64,000 nucleotides of DNA from WHSW01 sp963767285 (GCA_963767285.1 CAVYDJ010000002.1:558001-622000); one strand, 5' to 3'. Shown: positions 17,273 through 25,676, counted from the stretch's first letter. The notes: generated from the sequence alone by a model not told the origin. Numbers and translations are program-made.

Positions 17273-17830
17273 GTGAAGCTCCGAGCTCCCAGCCACGGCA
17301 CCGTCGTCGCCTACTTGGCGCTGTTCGTCGCGATCGGCGGCAGCGCGTACGCGGTCTCGAAGGTCGGCTCCGGTGAGATCAAGAACCGCTCGATCAGGGG
17401 CGCGGACGTCGCCGACGACACGCTCGGCGGGCGCCAGGTGGCCGAGACGAAGCTGAACGGGCCGATCGCGGTCGGAAACGAGCCGTCCGGGGGCTGTGAC
17501 CCGGGGCCCGGCATCGCCGGTGGACTGCGTCGGGAGAGACGATCGATCTGAGGCGCGAGAGCGCCCTGCTTGGTGATCGCGACCGCCAGCAAGGGGGCAG
17601 ACTCCTGGATCCGGGCGTCTGCTCGATGGCGGTCGACGGGACCGGGTCAAACGTCGAGTTCCTCGGTGGTGGAAGCGAGCGTGATGGCTTCGCGCTGACC
17701 AAGGTCACGCTCGCCGCTCGATCCCGGGCCGCACACCGTGGCCCTGCGCTGCACGGAGTCGGCGTCGAATCTGACCATCGACAACCCGACGATCGCAGCG
17801 GTCGCGGTCAGCGAGCCCGGCACCCTACAG
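17273..17830 (+). pseudogene. Secreted protein gene with VVAYLALFVAIGG N-terminus, frameshifted
   Basis: A GTG start gives TVVAYLALFVAIGGSAYAVS and the follow-on IKNRSIRGADVADDTLGG, the same N-terminal plan as the protein at 11417. The frame closes at 17551, but the product clearly continues in a second frame (VDCVGETIDLRRESALL ... SNVEFLGGGSERDGFALTKV) and a third (PHTVALRCTESASNLTIDN to SEPGTLQL near 17830). Breaks lie near 17510 and 17725. The exact 3' end is unclear and it meets the convergent ccmH gene. Confidence 0.65.
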
Positions 17831-18299
17831 CTCGTACCGCGCCAGATCCGCGTCCAACCGCTCCGAATCCTCCGCCTCGACCGGTTCCGGTACCGCGGAA
17901 CCTCCACCGTTCGCGGTAGATCCCGGCCCGCCGCCACCGCCGAAGCCCGACGAAGATCGCGCCGCCGGCGACCACGATCGCCACGCCCGGCACCAGCCAC
18001 GCCGCCAGGTCGAACCCCGACGCCTCGGGGATCGCCAGCACCTCGGACCCGAACTCGTCGACCAGCCGGTCCTTGATCTCGTCCTTGGTCAGGCCCTGGG
18101 CGATCAGGTCGCGGATGAACTCGCGCTCCTGGATCGCCTGCGGGGCGTCGATCGCGTGCTCGAGGACGACGCCGCAGACGATGCACATGACCTCGTCCTC
18201 GATGTCGGGGAGGGAGGTCTGGGGCTCCGGTGTCTGCGCAGCCGCCGCAGGCGGAATCGCGAGCGCGACGAGGGCCAGGATCAGGCCGAGGCGGCGCAC
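17825..18299 (-). CDS. ccmH: Cytochrome c maturation protein CcmH (C-terminus frameshifted)
   Basis: A signal peptide (LGLILALVALAIPPAAAAQ) leads to the CcmH redox motif MCIVCGVVLEHA (CxxC), the family helices QEREFIRDLIAQGLTKDEIKD and a C-terminal membrane anchor (AAWLVPGVAIVVAGGAIFVG). CcmH keeps apocytochrome haem-site cysteines reduced outside the membrane. After RRWRR the annotated frame turns into Arg/Gly-rich text, whereas a neighbouring frame gives a plausible acidic tail ending LDADLARYEL at a stop at 17825-17827; one extra C in the run near 17917-17932 explains it. Starts two bases after the thioredoxin gene stops, so the two form an operon. Confidence 0.85.
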
Positions 18300-18300
18300 G

Positions 18301-18849
18301 TCAGCTCCCCTCGATCATCGGCGCGACCTGCTCGTTTAGCCACTCTTCGCTCACCTGGCCGGGGAAGGAGAGGGCGAGGGTGCCGTCGGGGGCGACGAGG
18401 AAGCTCTCCGGGACGCCGGTCGTCTTCAGGCCGTCCTTGGCGTAGGCGCCGTCGCCGTCGTGGAGCTGGGGGTAGCTCAGCTTGTACTCGGCGACGAAGC
18501 CGATCCCGCCCTCGCCGGTCTCCTGGGTGTCGATGCCGAGGACCTCGAAGTCCTCGCTGCCGTGCTCGCGGTAGAAGGCCTCGAGCGCCGGCGCCTCGTC
18601 GCGGCACGGCGCGCACCACGAGGCCCAGACGTTGACCAGCACCCACTTGCCCGCGTAGTCGGCGAGCGAGCCGGTTTCCTCGGCCTCGCCGAGCGATTGG
18701 AGCTCGGTGGTCGGCACCTCGTCGCCGACCTCCAGGCGCGCCTCGCCCTTGCTGACCAGGCCGAAGCCGAGCAGGCCGATCAGGGCCAGGACGCCGATGA
18801 AGACAGCGAGGGTGCGGGCGCTCACCGGCCCAAGGCTAGACGGCGCCAC
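18301..18849 (-). CDS. TlpA/ResA/CcmG-type membrane-anchored thioredoxin
   Basis: 182 residues from the first GTG, or 174 from the GTG at 18825; both precede one N-terminal membrane helix (TLAVFIGVLALIGLLGFGLV). The thioredoxin domain carries VNVWASWCAPCRDEAPALEAF with the WCAPC active site and the cis-Pro segment TTGVPESFLVAPDG. With ccmH immediately downstream it most likely acts as CcmG, reducing CcmH and apocytochrome c. The start sits 21 bases from the divergent tRNA-Gly gene. Confidence 0.9.
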   Translation of the reverse strand: MAPSSLGPVSARTLAVFIGVLALIGLLGFGLVSKGEARLEVGDEVPTTELQSLGEAEETGSLADYAGKWVLVNVWASWCAPCRDEAPALEAFYREHGSEDFEVLGIDTQETGEGGIGFVAEYKLSYPQLHDGDGAYAKDGLKTTGVPESFLVAPDGTLALSFPGQVSEEWLNEQVAPMIEGS

Positions 18850-18869
18850 TCATTAGAATCCGCCGCTCT

Positions 18870-18942
18870 GCGGGAGTAGCTCAGTTGGTAGAGCATCAGC
18901 TTCCCAAGCTGGGGGTCGCGGGTTCGAGCCCCGTCTCCCGCT
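18870..18942 (+). tRNA. tRNA-Gly (anticodon CCC)
   Basis: 73 bases fold as a standard cloverleaf: acceptor GCGGGAG/CTCCCGC, D stem GCTC/GAGC, anticodon stem TCAGC/GCTGG with loop TTCCCAA (anticodon CCC), variable GGGTC, T stem GCGGG/CCCGT with loop TTCGAGC, discriminator T. CCA is not encoded. It reads GGG codons. The 3' end is partly repeated at 19602. Confidence 0.97.
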
Positions 18943-18955
18943 CTTTTCTGGATCT

Positions 18956-18986
18956 CCGTCAGATCGCGACAAGCGTGATCTGACGG
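18956..18986. repeat. Perfect inverted repeat downstream of tRNA-Gly
   Basis: CCGTCAGATC (18956-18965) pairs exactly with GATCTGACGG (18977-18986) across an 11-base loop. It may be the tRNA terminator, preceded by CTCTTTTC, or part of the end of the hicBA islet. Confidence 0.55.
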
Positions 18987-19054
18987 GTTGGACCGTCCAG
19001 CGGGACGCAAGCGGTAGCTGACTGGTAGCCGGGGCTGGTCGGCGACGACGGTTG

Positions 19055-19252
19055 CTACCGCGACCCGGCCGGAGCCGGAACGCCCAGCTGCTTGCAGATC
19101 TCCCGGGCGAGTCGGAAGTCGATCTCACGATGGCGCGGGACGGCGCTCCGGCCCCCGTCCGCCGGTCCTGCCCACCGGGTGTGGTTGCCGCCCTCGTCGA
19201 TGACGCGACAGCCGTGCTCACGCAGATGGCGTTCGAGTGCGCGCCGCTTCAA
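19055..19252 (-). CDS. hicA: HicA-family toxin (mRNA interferase)
   Basis: 65 residues. HicA toxins are small double-stranded-RNA-binding-fold RNases that cleave mRNA. This one shows the family plan: N-terminal helix ALERHLREHGCRVIDEGGNHTRW with the catalytic His in GNHT, and a C-terminal helix EIDFRLAREICKQLGV. Its start overlaps the hicB stop by four bases, so antitoxin is made first and the pair is coupled. Confidence 0.9.
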   Translation of the reverse strand: MKRRALERHLREHGCRVIDEGGNHTRWAGPADGGRSAVPRHREIDFRLAREICKQLGVPAPAGSR

Positions 19253-19467
19253 GAAGCGAGGGTGAGCTGCAAGGCCTCGGTGTCGCCGGCCGTCGGGTCG
19301 GGCTCGGGGCTAAGCATCAGCCGCAGCGCGTCGATCACGTTTTCGCGAGCCTCGGCACGCGTGCGGCCCTGGCTCACGGCGCCCGGAACCTCCTTGACTT
19401 GGGCAATGAGCCACCCGTCATCGCCGTCCTCGTAGACGATCGTGAATCGCAGCGATTCGCTCATCAA
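19249..19467 (-). CDS. hicB: HicB-family antitoxin
   Basis: 72 residues. The partial RNase-H-like fold typical of HicB is seen: LRFTIVYEDGDDGWLIAQV, EVPGAVSQGRTRAEARENV and a helix DALRLML. It neutralises HicA. The usual C-terminal DNA-binding domain is absent, so autoregulation through this protein alone is doubtful. First gene of the hicB-hicA order, flanked by a 10-base inverted repeat (TGGTAGCCGG at 19023, complement at 19491). Confidence 0.9.
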   Translation of the reverse strand: MMSESLRFTIVYEDGDDGWLIAQVKEVPGAVSQGRTRAEARENVIDALRLMLSPEPDPTAGDTEALQLTLAS

Positions 19468-19601
19468 CCAGATGGTAGAGCGAGGGTTGGCCGGCTACCA
19501 CCGAATTTCGCCGACACTGGATCAGAAAACCGGTAGCGAGGCTGGTAGCGCGTCTCTCACAAACTCAATACTCAAGCCAGATGGCGGGGATGTTCAACCT
19601 A

Positions 19602-19612
19602 TCTCCCGCTCT
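19602..19612. repeat. Direct repeat of the tRNA-Gly 3' end, att-like
   Basis: TCTCCCGCTCT repeats bases 18934-18944 at the tRNA 3' end, and GTTCAACC just before it resembles a T-loop. The two copies enclose a 0.67 kb segment with only hicBA, as expected of a small tRNA-inserted islet. No integrase is present. Confidence 0.45.
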
Positions 19613-19683
19613 CGTCGCCCGGCGAGCGGGCCGGACGCTCGCCACCGCCGGGCCGACATGGCGCCCGGAGTAAGCTCTGGGTC

Positions 19684-19908
19684 ATGGAGAGGGATACAGC
19701 GCGTCTGATCATCGCCGGCATCGGCTTGGCGTTCCTGCTCATCATCGGAGCGGTGTGGGCGAGCGACGCGAGCCTTGCGACCAGCCTCGCCTTGACCGGC
19801 GTGGTCGTCCTCGTCGGCGTCGGCACCCTCGCGATGGTCGTTCCCGCCTCACGCACCCGAGACCAGGCGGACGACCAGCGCGACCGGATGCGGCAGACCA
19901 CGCCCTAG
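19684..19908 (+). CDS. Small two-helix membrane protein
   Basis: 74 residues from ATG. Two membrane helices (LIIAGIGLAFLLIIGAVW and LALTGVVVLVGVGTLAMVV) and a charged C-terminal tail (TRDQADDQRDRMRQ). No family recognised. It stands between the hicBA islet and a secreted-protein gene 13 bases downstream, possibly on the same transcript. Confidence 0.6.
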   Translation: MERDTARLIIAGIGLAFLLIIGAVWASDASLATSLALTGVVVLVGVGTLAMVVPASRTRDQADDQRDRMRQTTP

Positions 19909-19921
19909 GTAGCCTGGCGCC

Positions 19922-20863
19922 ATGAGCCGCGGGTTGAGGGTGGGCTTGGCAGCGATCGCCGTCGCGGCGCTTGCCGCGCCGGGCGCGCAGGCCGCAAAGC
20001 GGGTCGGGTCCAGCCTTGACGCCGTCCCCGACACGACGCTCTGCGACCAGCTCGCCGCGCCGCCGACCCACACGTGCACGGTGGCGATCTCCGGGCTCGC
20101 CGCCGCCGACGCGGCGCCGTTCGGCGCGATCGTCCCCTCGCCGGGGATCGTCACCAGCTGGCGGATCCGCCGCGGTCCCGACAACTTCCCGGTCCAGGCC
20201 GCGCTGCGGGTGATCCGAAACGGCATCGCGGCGGGCACGTCGGCGCAGGTGACGCTGCCCGCGGGGTCGGCGGTCTCCGCGTTCGCCACGCGGCTGGCGG
20301 TCGGCGCGGGGGACCGCATCGGCGTCGACCTGCGGAATGTCCCCGCCGGCCAAGGCGTGACGATCGCCCGCTCGCCGGCGCCGGCGGCCGACCTGCTGAG
20401 CGAATGGGTCCCCGCGATCGCCGACGGCACCTCGCCGCCCGCCTACACGGAGGGCCCGTACGCGGAGACCGGGCCCGGCGTCCAGCTCCTGCTGAACGCT
20501 GACGTCGAGCCCGACGTCGACGGCGACGGCTTCGGCGACGAGACGCAGGACGCCTGCCCGCAGATCCCCACGACGCAGCTCGATTGCGCGATCGGCGCGC
20601 CGCAGACGAAGATCCGCAAGAAGCCGAAGCGAAAGACGACGAAGACCAAGGTGAAGATCCCGTTCGTCTCCAACGTGCCGGGCTCGACCTTCCAGTGCTC
20701 GCTCGACTCGGCCGCCTACAAGGCGTGCACCTCGCCGCTGAAGCTCAAGCGGCTGACCAAGGACGAGCACGTCGTCCTGATCCGGGCGATCTTCAACCAG
20801 ATCCCCGATCCGACTCCGGCGCGCGCGAAGTTCACTGTGATCAAGAAGCAGCGGCGGCGCTGA
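19922..20863 (+). CDS. Secreted protein with TSP3-like Ca motif and basic Cys module
   Basis: 313 residues. Signal peptide (VGLAAIAVAALAAPGAQA), then a beta-sandwich-like region of ~180 residues with a Cys pair near its start, then DVDGDGFGDETQDACP, a thrombospondin type 3-like Ca-binding loop. The C-terminal ~85 residues (from KIRKKPKRKTTKTKVKIPFV) hold FQCSLDSAAYKACTSP and RAIFNQIPDPTPARAKFTV, the same module that ends the FG-GAP protein at 2812. Probably exported and wall-associated. Confidence 0.78.
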   Translation: MSRGLRVGLAAIAVAALAAPGAQAAKRVGSSLDAVPDTTLCDQLAAPPTHTCTVAISGLAAADAAPFGAIVPSPGIVTSWRIRRGPDNFPVQAALRVIRNGIAAGTSAQVTLPAGSAVSAFATRLAVGAGDRIGVDLRNVPAGQGVTIARSPAPAADLLSEWVPAIADGTSPPAYTEGPYAETGPGVQLLLNADVEPDVDGDGFGDETQDACPQIPTTQLDCAIGAPQTKIRKKPKRKTTKTKVKIPFVSNVPGSTFQCSLDSAAYKACTSPLKLKRLTKDEHVVLIRAIFNQIPDPTPARAKFTVIKKQRRR

Positions 20864-20888
20864 GCGACGCGCGTTAGCCTCCCGCGCC

Positions 20889-21407
20889 GTGAGCGAAGTT
20901 CGCGAGCAGGTCGTCAAGACCCACCTCGAGATGCTCGACCCCGCCGAGCTGCGCGCGCCCGCGCAACCGCCCGAGCGCCCCTTCGAGCTCGGTCAAGTCC
21001 ACGACCCGGCGCTCAACCGCTGGTTCTACGAGCAGGTCGGCGCCGACTACTCCTGGACCGACCGCCTGGCGTGGTCCGATCAGCAGTGGGCGAAGTGGGA
21101 GGGACGGGTCGAGACCTGGATGGTCAGCGTCGACGGCGAGCGCGCCGGCTACTACGAGCTCGAGCCCTACCAGCGCGGCCGGCTCGTCCAGCTGGCCTAC
21201 TTCGGCCTCCTGCCGCGCTACCACGGGTTCGGGATCGGCGGCCACGTGCTGACGGCGGCGCTCCGGCGCGGCTTCGAGCTGGGGCCGAAGGTGTCGGTCT
21301 CGACCAACACGCTCGACGGCCCGCACGCACTCGCCAACTACACGGCGAGGGGCATGCGCGTCGTGCGCCGCGAGCGGGTCACGATCGCGCTCCGTCCCCA
21401 GGCATAG
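20889..21407 (+). CDS. GNAT-family N-acetyltransferase
   Basis: 172 residues from a GTG. The acetyl-CoA binding fold is visible in the order AGYYELEPY, RGRLVQLAYFGLLPRYHGFGIGGHVLTAAL (motif A, with the R/Q-x-x-G-x-G/A variant as RYHGFGIG) and VSTNTLDGPHALANYTARGM. Substrate unknown. Twelve bases separate it from the TfoX-like gene, which suggests a joint transcript. Confidence 0.85.
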   Translation: MSEVREQVVKTHLEMLDPAELRAPAQPPERPFELGQVHDPALNRWFYEQVGADYSWTDRLAWSDQQWAKWEGRVETWMVSVDGERAGYYELEPYQRGRLVQLAYFGLLPRYHGFGIGGHVLTAALRRGFELGPKVSVSTNTLDGPHALANYTARGMRVVRRERVTIALRPQA

Positions 21408-21418
21408 GCTGTCGCTCG

Positions 21419-21748
21419 ATGGCCTACGACGAAGCCCTCGCCGAACGGGTCCGCGAGCTGATCGCCCTGCGCTCCGACGTCGTCGAGCGCAAGATGTTCG
21501 GCGGGATCGCCTGGATGCTTGCGGGCAACATGGCGTGCGGGGTGCTCGGCGACGAGCTGATCGTCCGCCTCGCTCCCGAGGACGCCGAGCGGGCCCTGGC
21601 CGAGCCGCACACCCGCCCGTTCGACTTCACCGGCCGGCCGATGCGAAACATGGCAATGGTGGCGCCGGCGGGCACCGCCGACGACGAAGCGCTCGCCGGG
21701 TGGGTGGACGCCGGGGCCGACTTCGCGGCTTCGCTGCCGGCGAAGTAG
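21419..21748 (+). CDS. TfoX/Sxy N-terminal domain protein
   Basis: 109 residues. The family signature VVERKMFGGIAWMLAGNMACGV and the following sheet (LIVRLAPEDAERAL) and RPMRNMAMV are clear. TfoX_N proteins outside the gamma-proteobacterial competence regulators are small stand-alone proteins of unknown biochemical role. Ends one base before the stop of the convergent sulfotransferase gene. Confidence 0.88.
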   Translation: MAYDEALAERVRELIALRSDVVERKMFGGIAWMLAGNMACGVLGDELIVRLAPEDAERALAEPHTRPFDFTGRPMRNMAMVAPAGTADDEALAGWVDAGADFAASLPAK

Positions 21749-22567
21749 TCAGGCTCCCGCGCGGGGCGCGATCCAATCCGCGGCGCGGGCGGCGAGCGCG
21801 TCGGTCCGCGGCAGATAGGGGCTCAGCTCGTCGAGCAGCGCCTCCTGGGCGTCGGGGCGCAGCGCCCGCGGGCCGTCAAACCTCTCGTCCAGGACCTGCT
21901 CCGCATCCCACGTCAGGCCGAGGAAGCCGAACAGCCGCTCGAGCTCGCCGGCGGGATCGGCGCGCAGCGCCTCGTGCTCGGTCACGCACCACTGCTCCGC
22001 CGGCAGCGCCTCGAGGTCGTCGAGCAGCCGCCCGACCGTGCGAACCCATTGCTCGACGATGACCTCGGCGAGGTCCCGCCCCCGCAGCTCCTCCCAGCCG
22101 GGCACGAGCAGAAACGACCACGGGGGGCCGCTCCATCCGGGCAGCTGCGGATAGGTGACGGCGTCGCCGCTCCGCCAGATCGCCAGCGACTCGGCCAGCG
22201 ACCCGGCCGGGTCGCGGTGCACGTAGACGAACATGGCGTCGTCGAACGCCGCATCGAGGAACGGCACGCGCAGGGCGTTGCGCGGCGAGGCGTCGAACAG
22301 CCGCGTGGCGGAGCGGTCGCCGCGCGCGGCGAGCTTGGCCTCGAGTCCGCGACGCAGGTGCTCGGCGACACCGGCCGCATCCTCGGCGACCAGCCGGTTG
22401 CCGGCCGGGCGGCCGGACGGCGAGTCGAGCTCCGGAAGGCCGGCGAGCAGCGCTCCCAGCTCGTTGCCGACGCTCCAGCAGCCGCCCGCCCGCGTCAGCG
22501 CCGAGGAGAGCAGACCGGCCCCGGCGCGCGGCGGTCCGACGACGAAGATGGGGCGCGCGAGGTCGAT
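21749..22567 (-). CDS. Sulfotransferase-family protein, start unresolved
   Basis: Up to 272 residues. The N-terminal RPIFVVGPPRAGAGLLSSAL is the PAPS 5'-phosphosulfate loop of PF13469-type sulfotransferases, and FVYVHRDPAGSLAESLAIWR is the 3'-phosphate binding segment. It would transfer sulfate from PAPS to an unknown acceptor. No ATG, GTG or TTG lies in frame before the P-loop; the frame is open only back to 22582, where it meets the end of the ELW-repeat gene. The first GTG (22267) would remove the cofactor site. It may start at the ATC at 22565-22567, or its true 5' end was lost. Confidence 0.75.
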   Translation of the reverse strand: MDLARPIFVVGPPRAGAGLLSSALTRAGGCWSVGNELGALLAGLPELDSPSGRPAGNRLVAEDAAGVAEHLRRGLEAKLAARGDRSATRLFDASPRNALRVPFLDAAFDDAMFVYVHRDPAGSLAESLAIWRSGDAVTYPQLPGWSGPPWSFLLVPGWEELRGRDLAEVIVEQWVRTVGRLLDDLEALPAEQWCVTEHEALRADPAGELERLFGFLGLTWDAEQVLDERFDGPRALRPDAQEALLDELSPYLPRTDALAARAADWIAPRAGA

Positions 22568-22577
22568 GCGCGCGAGG

Positions 22578-22922
22578 CTACTTCAGCTTCAGCTTGTAGT
22601 TGTGGGTCTCGGAGTTCGCCGTCCCGCCGGTCGGCGTGTAGGTCGCCTTGAGCTTGAACTTGAGCTTGCCGGTCTTCTTGCCCTTGGCGGCCTTCTTGAG
22701 CTTCTTCAGGCCCTTCTTGTTCGGCTTGATGACCGCCTTGACCTTGCCGGGACCCTTGGCGGTGACCTTGCCCGCCTTGATCAGCTTCTTTTTCTTCGCC
22801 AGCTCGGTGCGGTTCTGGCCGAGGCTCTGCACCCACTCCAACAGGCCCGCTCCGGGCAGGTTGACCTTCAAGGTCAGCCACCCCTTCTTGGTGTTGAACT
22901 TGCCCTTGTTGGGGAGGTTGAA
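22578..22922. repeat. 345 bp near-identical repeat, copy 1
   Basis: Matches 25711-26055 at 344 of 345 positions; the one difference I see is T at 22808 versus C at 25941. It covers the Lys-rich C-terminal domain of both ELW-repeat proteins exactly from the stop codon. Confidence 0.9.
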
Positions 22923-25676
22923 CTCGTTGCTCGGCAGGACGGGCTCGGGCGGGTCGACGTGCGGTGAGGCCGTCCAGAGCTCACCACCGGTGGCGCCATC
23001 GTCCGCCGCGAGGAAGACGGTCTCGCCGACGGCGACGAGCGGCCCCGAGCCCTTCGTGCTGGGGTTGCTGCCGACCACGCCGGGGTGGATGTCGCCGACC
23101 AGTTCGGTGGTCGTGCCGTCCGACTTCCACAGCTCGTATCCCGTCGCTCCGTCGTTGGCCTTGAAGAAAACGGTGCCGTTGACGTCGACGAACGAGTTCG
23201 GGTAGCCGTTGGCCGGCCCGGGCTGGATGTCCCTGAGCAAGACCGTGCCGGCGTCGGTGCCGTCGGACTTCCACAGCTCGTAGCCGGTGGTGCCGTCGTT
23301 GGCGCCGAAGAAGAGGATGCCGCCGACGTTCGTGAGCGGGTAGATCCCGCCGTTCGGAGCACCAGGCCGGATGTCCTTGACCAGCGTCGTCCCGGCGCCG
23401 GTGCCGTCGGACCTCCACAGCTCCTCGCCGTTGGTGCCGTCGTTGGCGGCAAAGAGGAGCGTGCCGCCGAGGTTGGTGAGCTCTGAGGGCGCGCTGGCCG
23501 TGGGCCCGAGCCGGACATCCTTGACCAGCATGGTCCCGGCTTCGGTGCCGTCCGACTTCCACAGCTCGTTGCCGACGATCCCGTCATCGGCGCGGAAGAA
23601 GAGCGTGCCGCCAACGTCCGTGAACTCGTAGGTGTTGCTGCCCGTGGCCCCGAGCCGGATGTCCTTGACCAGCGTGGTCCCGGCGGTCGTGCCGTTCGAC
23701 TTCCACACCTCATAGCCGGTCGTCCCGTCGTTGGCGGAGAAGAACAGGGTGCCGCCGACGTTGGTGAACGTGTTCGGGCCGGAACCCACCGCGGGCCGGA
23801 TGTCCTTGACCAACGTCGTGCCGGCGGCGGTTCCGTCGGACATCCAGAGCTCGCGTCCGTTTACGCCGTCGTCGGCCCCGAAGAACAGCGTGCCGCCGAC
23901 ATTGGTGAGACCGAACGGGTCGGAGCCCTCGATCCCGCCCCGGATGTCCTTGACCAGCACGGTGCCGGCCGCTGTCCCGTCGGAGGTCCAGAGCTCGACT
24001 CCGTTCGTCGCATCGCCGGCGGTGAAGAACAGCCTGCCGTTGACGTTCGTCAGGAACTGCGGCGGGTCGTAGTTGTAGGGGCCGGGGGCAATGTCCGTGA
24101 CCATCACCGTTCCGTTGGCGGTGCCGTTCGACTTCCACAGCTCCGCTCCGGTCGTCCCGTCGTCGGCGGTGAAGAAGAGGGTCCCGCCGACGTTTGTCGG
24201 CGAGTACGGATAGCTGCCGGCGGTGCCACCGCGCATGTCGCTGACCAGCACCGTGCCCGCTTCGCTGCCGTCGGATTTCCACAGCTCGTGTCCGGTGATG
24301 CCGTCGGTGGCGCTGAAGAGCACCGTCCCGCCGAGGGCCGCGAGGCTGCTGGGGTAGCTGTCCCGGTCGCCGGCGCGGACGTCCTTGACCAGCACGGTGC
24401 CTGCATTGGTGCCGTTCGACTTCCACAGCTCGAGTCCAGTCGTCCCGTCGTCGGTGGCGAAGAACAGGGTGCCGCCGACGTTGGTCAGCAGGTTCGGATT
24501 GCCCGTGATGCCCGGGGTGGCGTCCTTGACCAGCGCCGTGCCGGCGAGATTGCCGTCCGACTTCCACAGCTCGAACCCGTTGGTGCCGTCGTTGGCGATG
24601 AAGAACAGGACACCGCCGACGTTGATGAACCGCGCGGGTGAGCTCGCCGCGCCGGGCCGGATGTCCTTGACCAGCGTCGCGTTGCCCACGACGCCGGTCG
24701 ACTTCCACAACTCGCGCCCGGCGACCCCGTCGTCGCCGCTGAACATGAGCGTGCCGTTGAGGTTGGTGATCTGCTGCGGATAGCCCGAGCCGGCGGCCCG
24801 GATGTCCTTGACCAGCGCCGCGTTGCCCACCGCGCCGGTCGACCGCCAAAGCTCGCGCCCGGCGCCGCTGCCGTCGTCCGCCGAGAAGAAGAGGACGCCG
24901 CCCATCTCGGTAAGGCCATTGGGGCTGCTCGACGGGCCGCCTGCGCGGATGTCCTTGACGATCACGGTGCCGGCGGGGGTCCCGTCCGACCTCCACAGCT
25001 CGGCTCCTGTCGTGCCGTCGTTGGCGGCGAAGAACGCGGTGCCGCCCATGGTCGCGATCGAGTAGATCCCGCTGCCGCTGAGGCCGGGCCGGATGTCCTT
25101 CATGAAAATCGTCCCGGCCGTGGTGCCGTCGGACCTCCACAGCTCGGTTCCGTTCACGCCGTCGTTGGCGGTGAAGAAGAGGGTGCCGTTGGCGTTCACG
25201 AGGCGTGACGGAGCGCTCCCGCTTTCCCCGGGCCGGATGTCCTTGACCATCTCCGTGCCCGCGGCGGTTCCATCGGATCTCCAGAGCTCGGGCCCGTTCA
25301 CGCCGTCGAGGGCGCTGAAGTAGAGGACGCCGTTGAGGTTGGCGAAGCGGTACGGATAGCTGCCGTAGCCGCCCGGGCGGATGTCCTTGACCATGAAGGT
25401 GCCGGCGGCCGTGCCGTCCGTCCTCCACAGCTCGGCTCCGTTCACGCCGTCGTCGGTGGAAAAGAAGGTCGTGCCGCCGAGGGTGAACATGGCGTTTGGA
25501 TCGCTGCCCCGACCGTCGGTGCGGATGTCGCGCGTCAGGGCGACGTCGGTGGTCGCGGCTTCCGCGGCGGCCGAGCCGGCGAGGCTCAGCGCTGCGGTCG
25601 CGGCGAGCGCGCCGGAGCGCGCGGGCGCCGAGTGCCGTCGGCGCTTTGCCCGTGCCCTGCGCTGGCGTTGGCTCAC
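22578..25676 (-). CDS. Giant secreted ELW-SDGT repeat protein, copy 1
   Basis: 1032 residues from a GTG. A basic N-terminus (SQRQRRARAKRRRHSAP) precedes a signal peptide. Then come 17 tandem repeats of ~48 residues with the core ELWKSDGTxAGTxLVKDI, a GTLFF strand and an NDGTxGxE turn, as in ELW-SDGT proteins of adhesive or calcium-binding surface layers; a propeller-like fold is likely. The last ~118 residues are a Lys-rich basic domain (KKGLKKLKKAAKGKKTGKLK). Paralogue of the next gene; the final 345 bases are almost identical. Likely cell-surface protein. Confidence 0.85.
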   Translation of the reverse strand: MSQRQRRARAKRRRHSAPARSGALAATAALSLAGSAAAEAATTDVALTRDIRTDGRGSDPNAMFTLGGTTFFSTDDGVNGAELWRTDGTAAGTFMVKDIRPGGYGSYPYRFANLNGVLYFSALDGVNGPELWRSDGTAAGTEMVKDIRPGESGSAPSRLVNANGTLFFTANDGVNGTELWRSDGTTAGTIFMKDIRPGLSGSGIYSIATMGGTAFFAANDGTTGAELWRSDGTPAGTVIVKDIRAGGPSSSPNGLTEMGGVLFFSADDGSGAGRELWRSTGAVGNAALVKDIRAAGSGYPQQITNLNGTLMFSGDDGVAGRELWKSTGVVGNATLVKDIRPGAASSPARFINVGGVLFFIANDGTNGFELWKSDGNLAGTALVKDATPGITGNPNLLTNVGGTLFFATDDGTTGLELWKSNGTNAGTVLVKDVRAGDRDSYPSSLAALGGTVLFSATDGITGHELWKSDGSEAGTVLVSDMRGGTAGSYPYSPTNVGGTLFFTADDGTTGAELWKSNGTANGTVMVTDIAPGPYNYDPPQFLTNVNGRLFFTAGDATNGVELWTSDGTAAGTVLVKDIRGGIEGSDPFGLTNVGGTLFFGADDGVNGRELWMSDGTAAGTTLVKDIRPAVGSGPNTFTNVGGTLFFSANDGTTGYEVWKSNGTTAGTTLVKDIRLGATGSNTYEFTDVGGTLFFRADDGIVGNELWKSDGTEAGTMLVKDVRLGPTASAPSELTNLGGTLLFAANDGTNGEELWRSDGTGAGTTLVKDIRPGAPNGGIYPLTNVGGILFFGANDGTTGYELWKSDGTDAGTVLLRDIQPGPANGYPNSFVDVNGTVFFKANDGATGYELWKSDGTTTELVGDIHPGVVGSNPSTKGSGPLVAVGETVFLAADDGATGGELWTASPHVDPPEPVLPSNEFNLPNKGKFNTKKGWLTLKVNLPGAGLLEWVQSLGQNRTELAKKKKLIKAGKVTAKGPGKVKAVIKPNKKGLKKLKKAAKGKKTGKLKFKLKATYTPTGGTANSETHNYKLKLK

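Noticed and set aside
19055..19612. Integrase or transposase remnant in the hicBA islet
   Set aside because: Both strands were read; no recombinase motif or DDE-like segment was seen.
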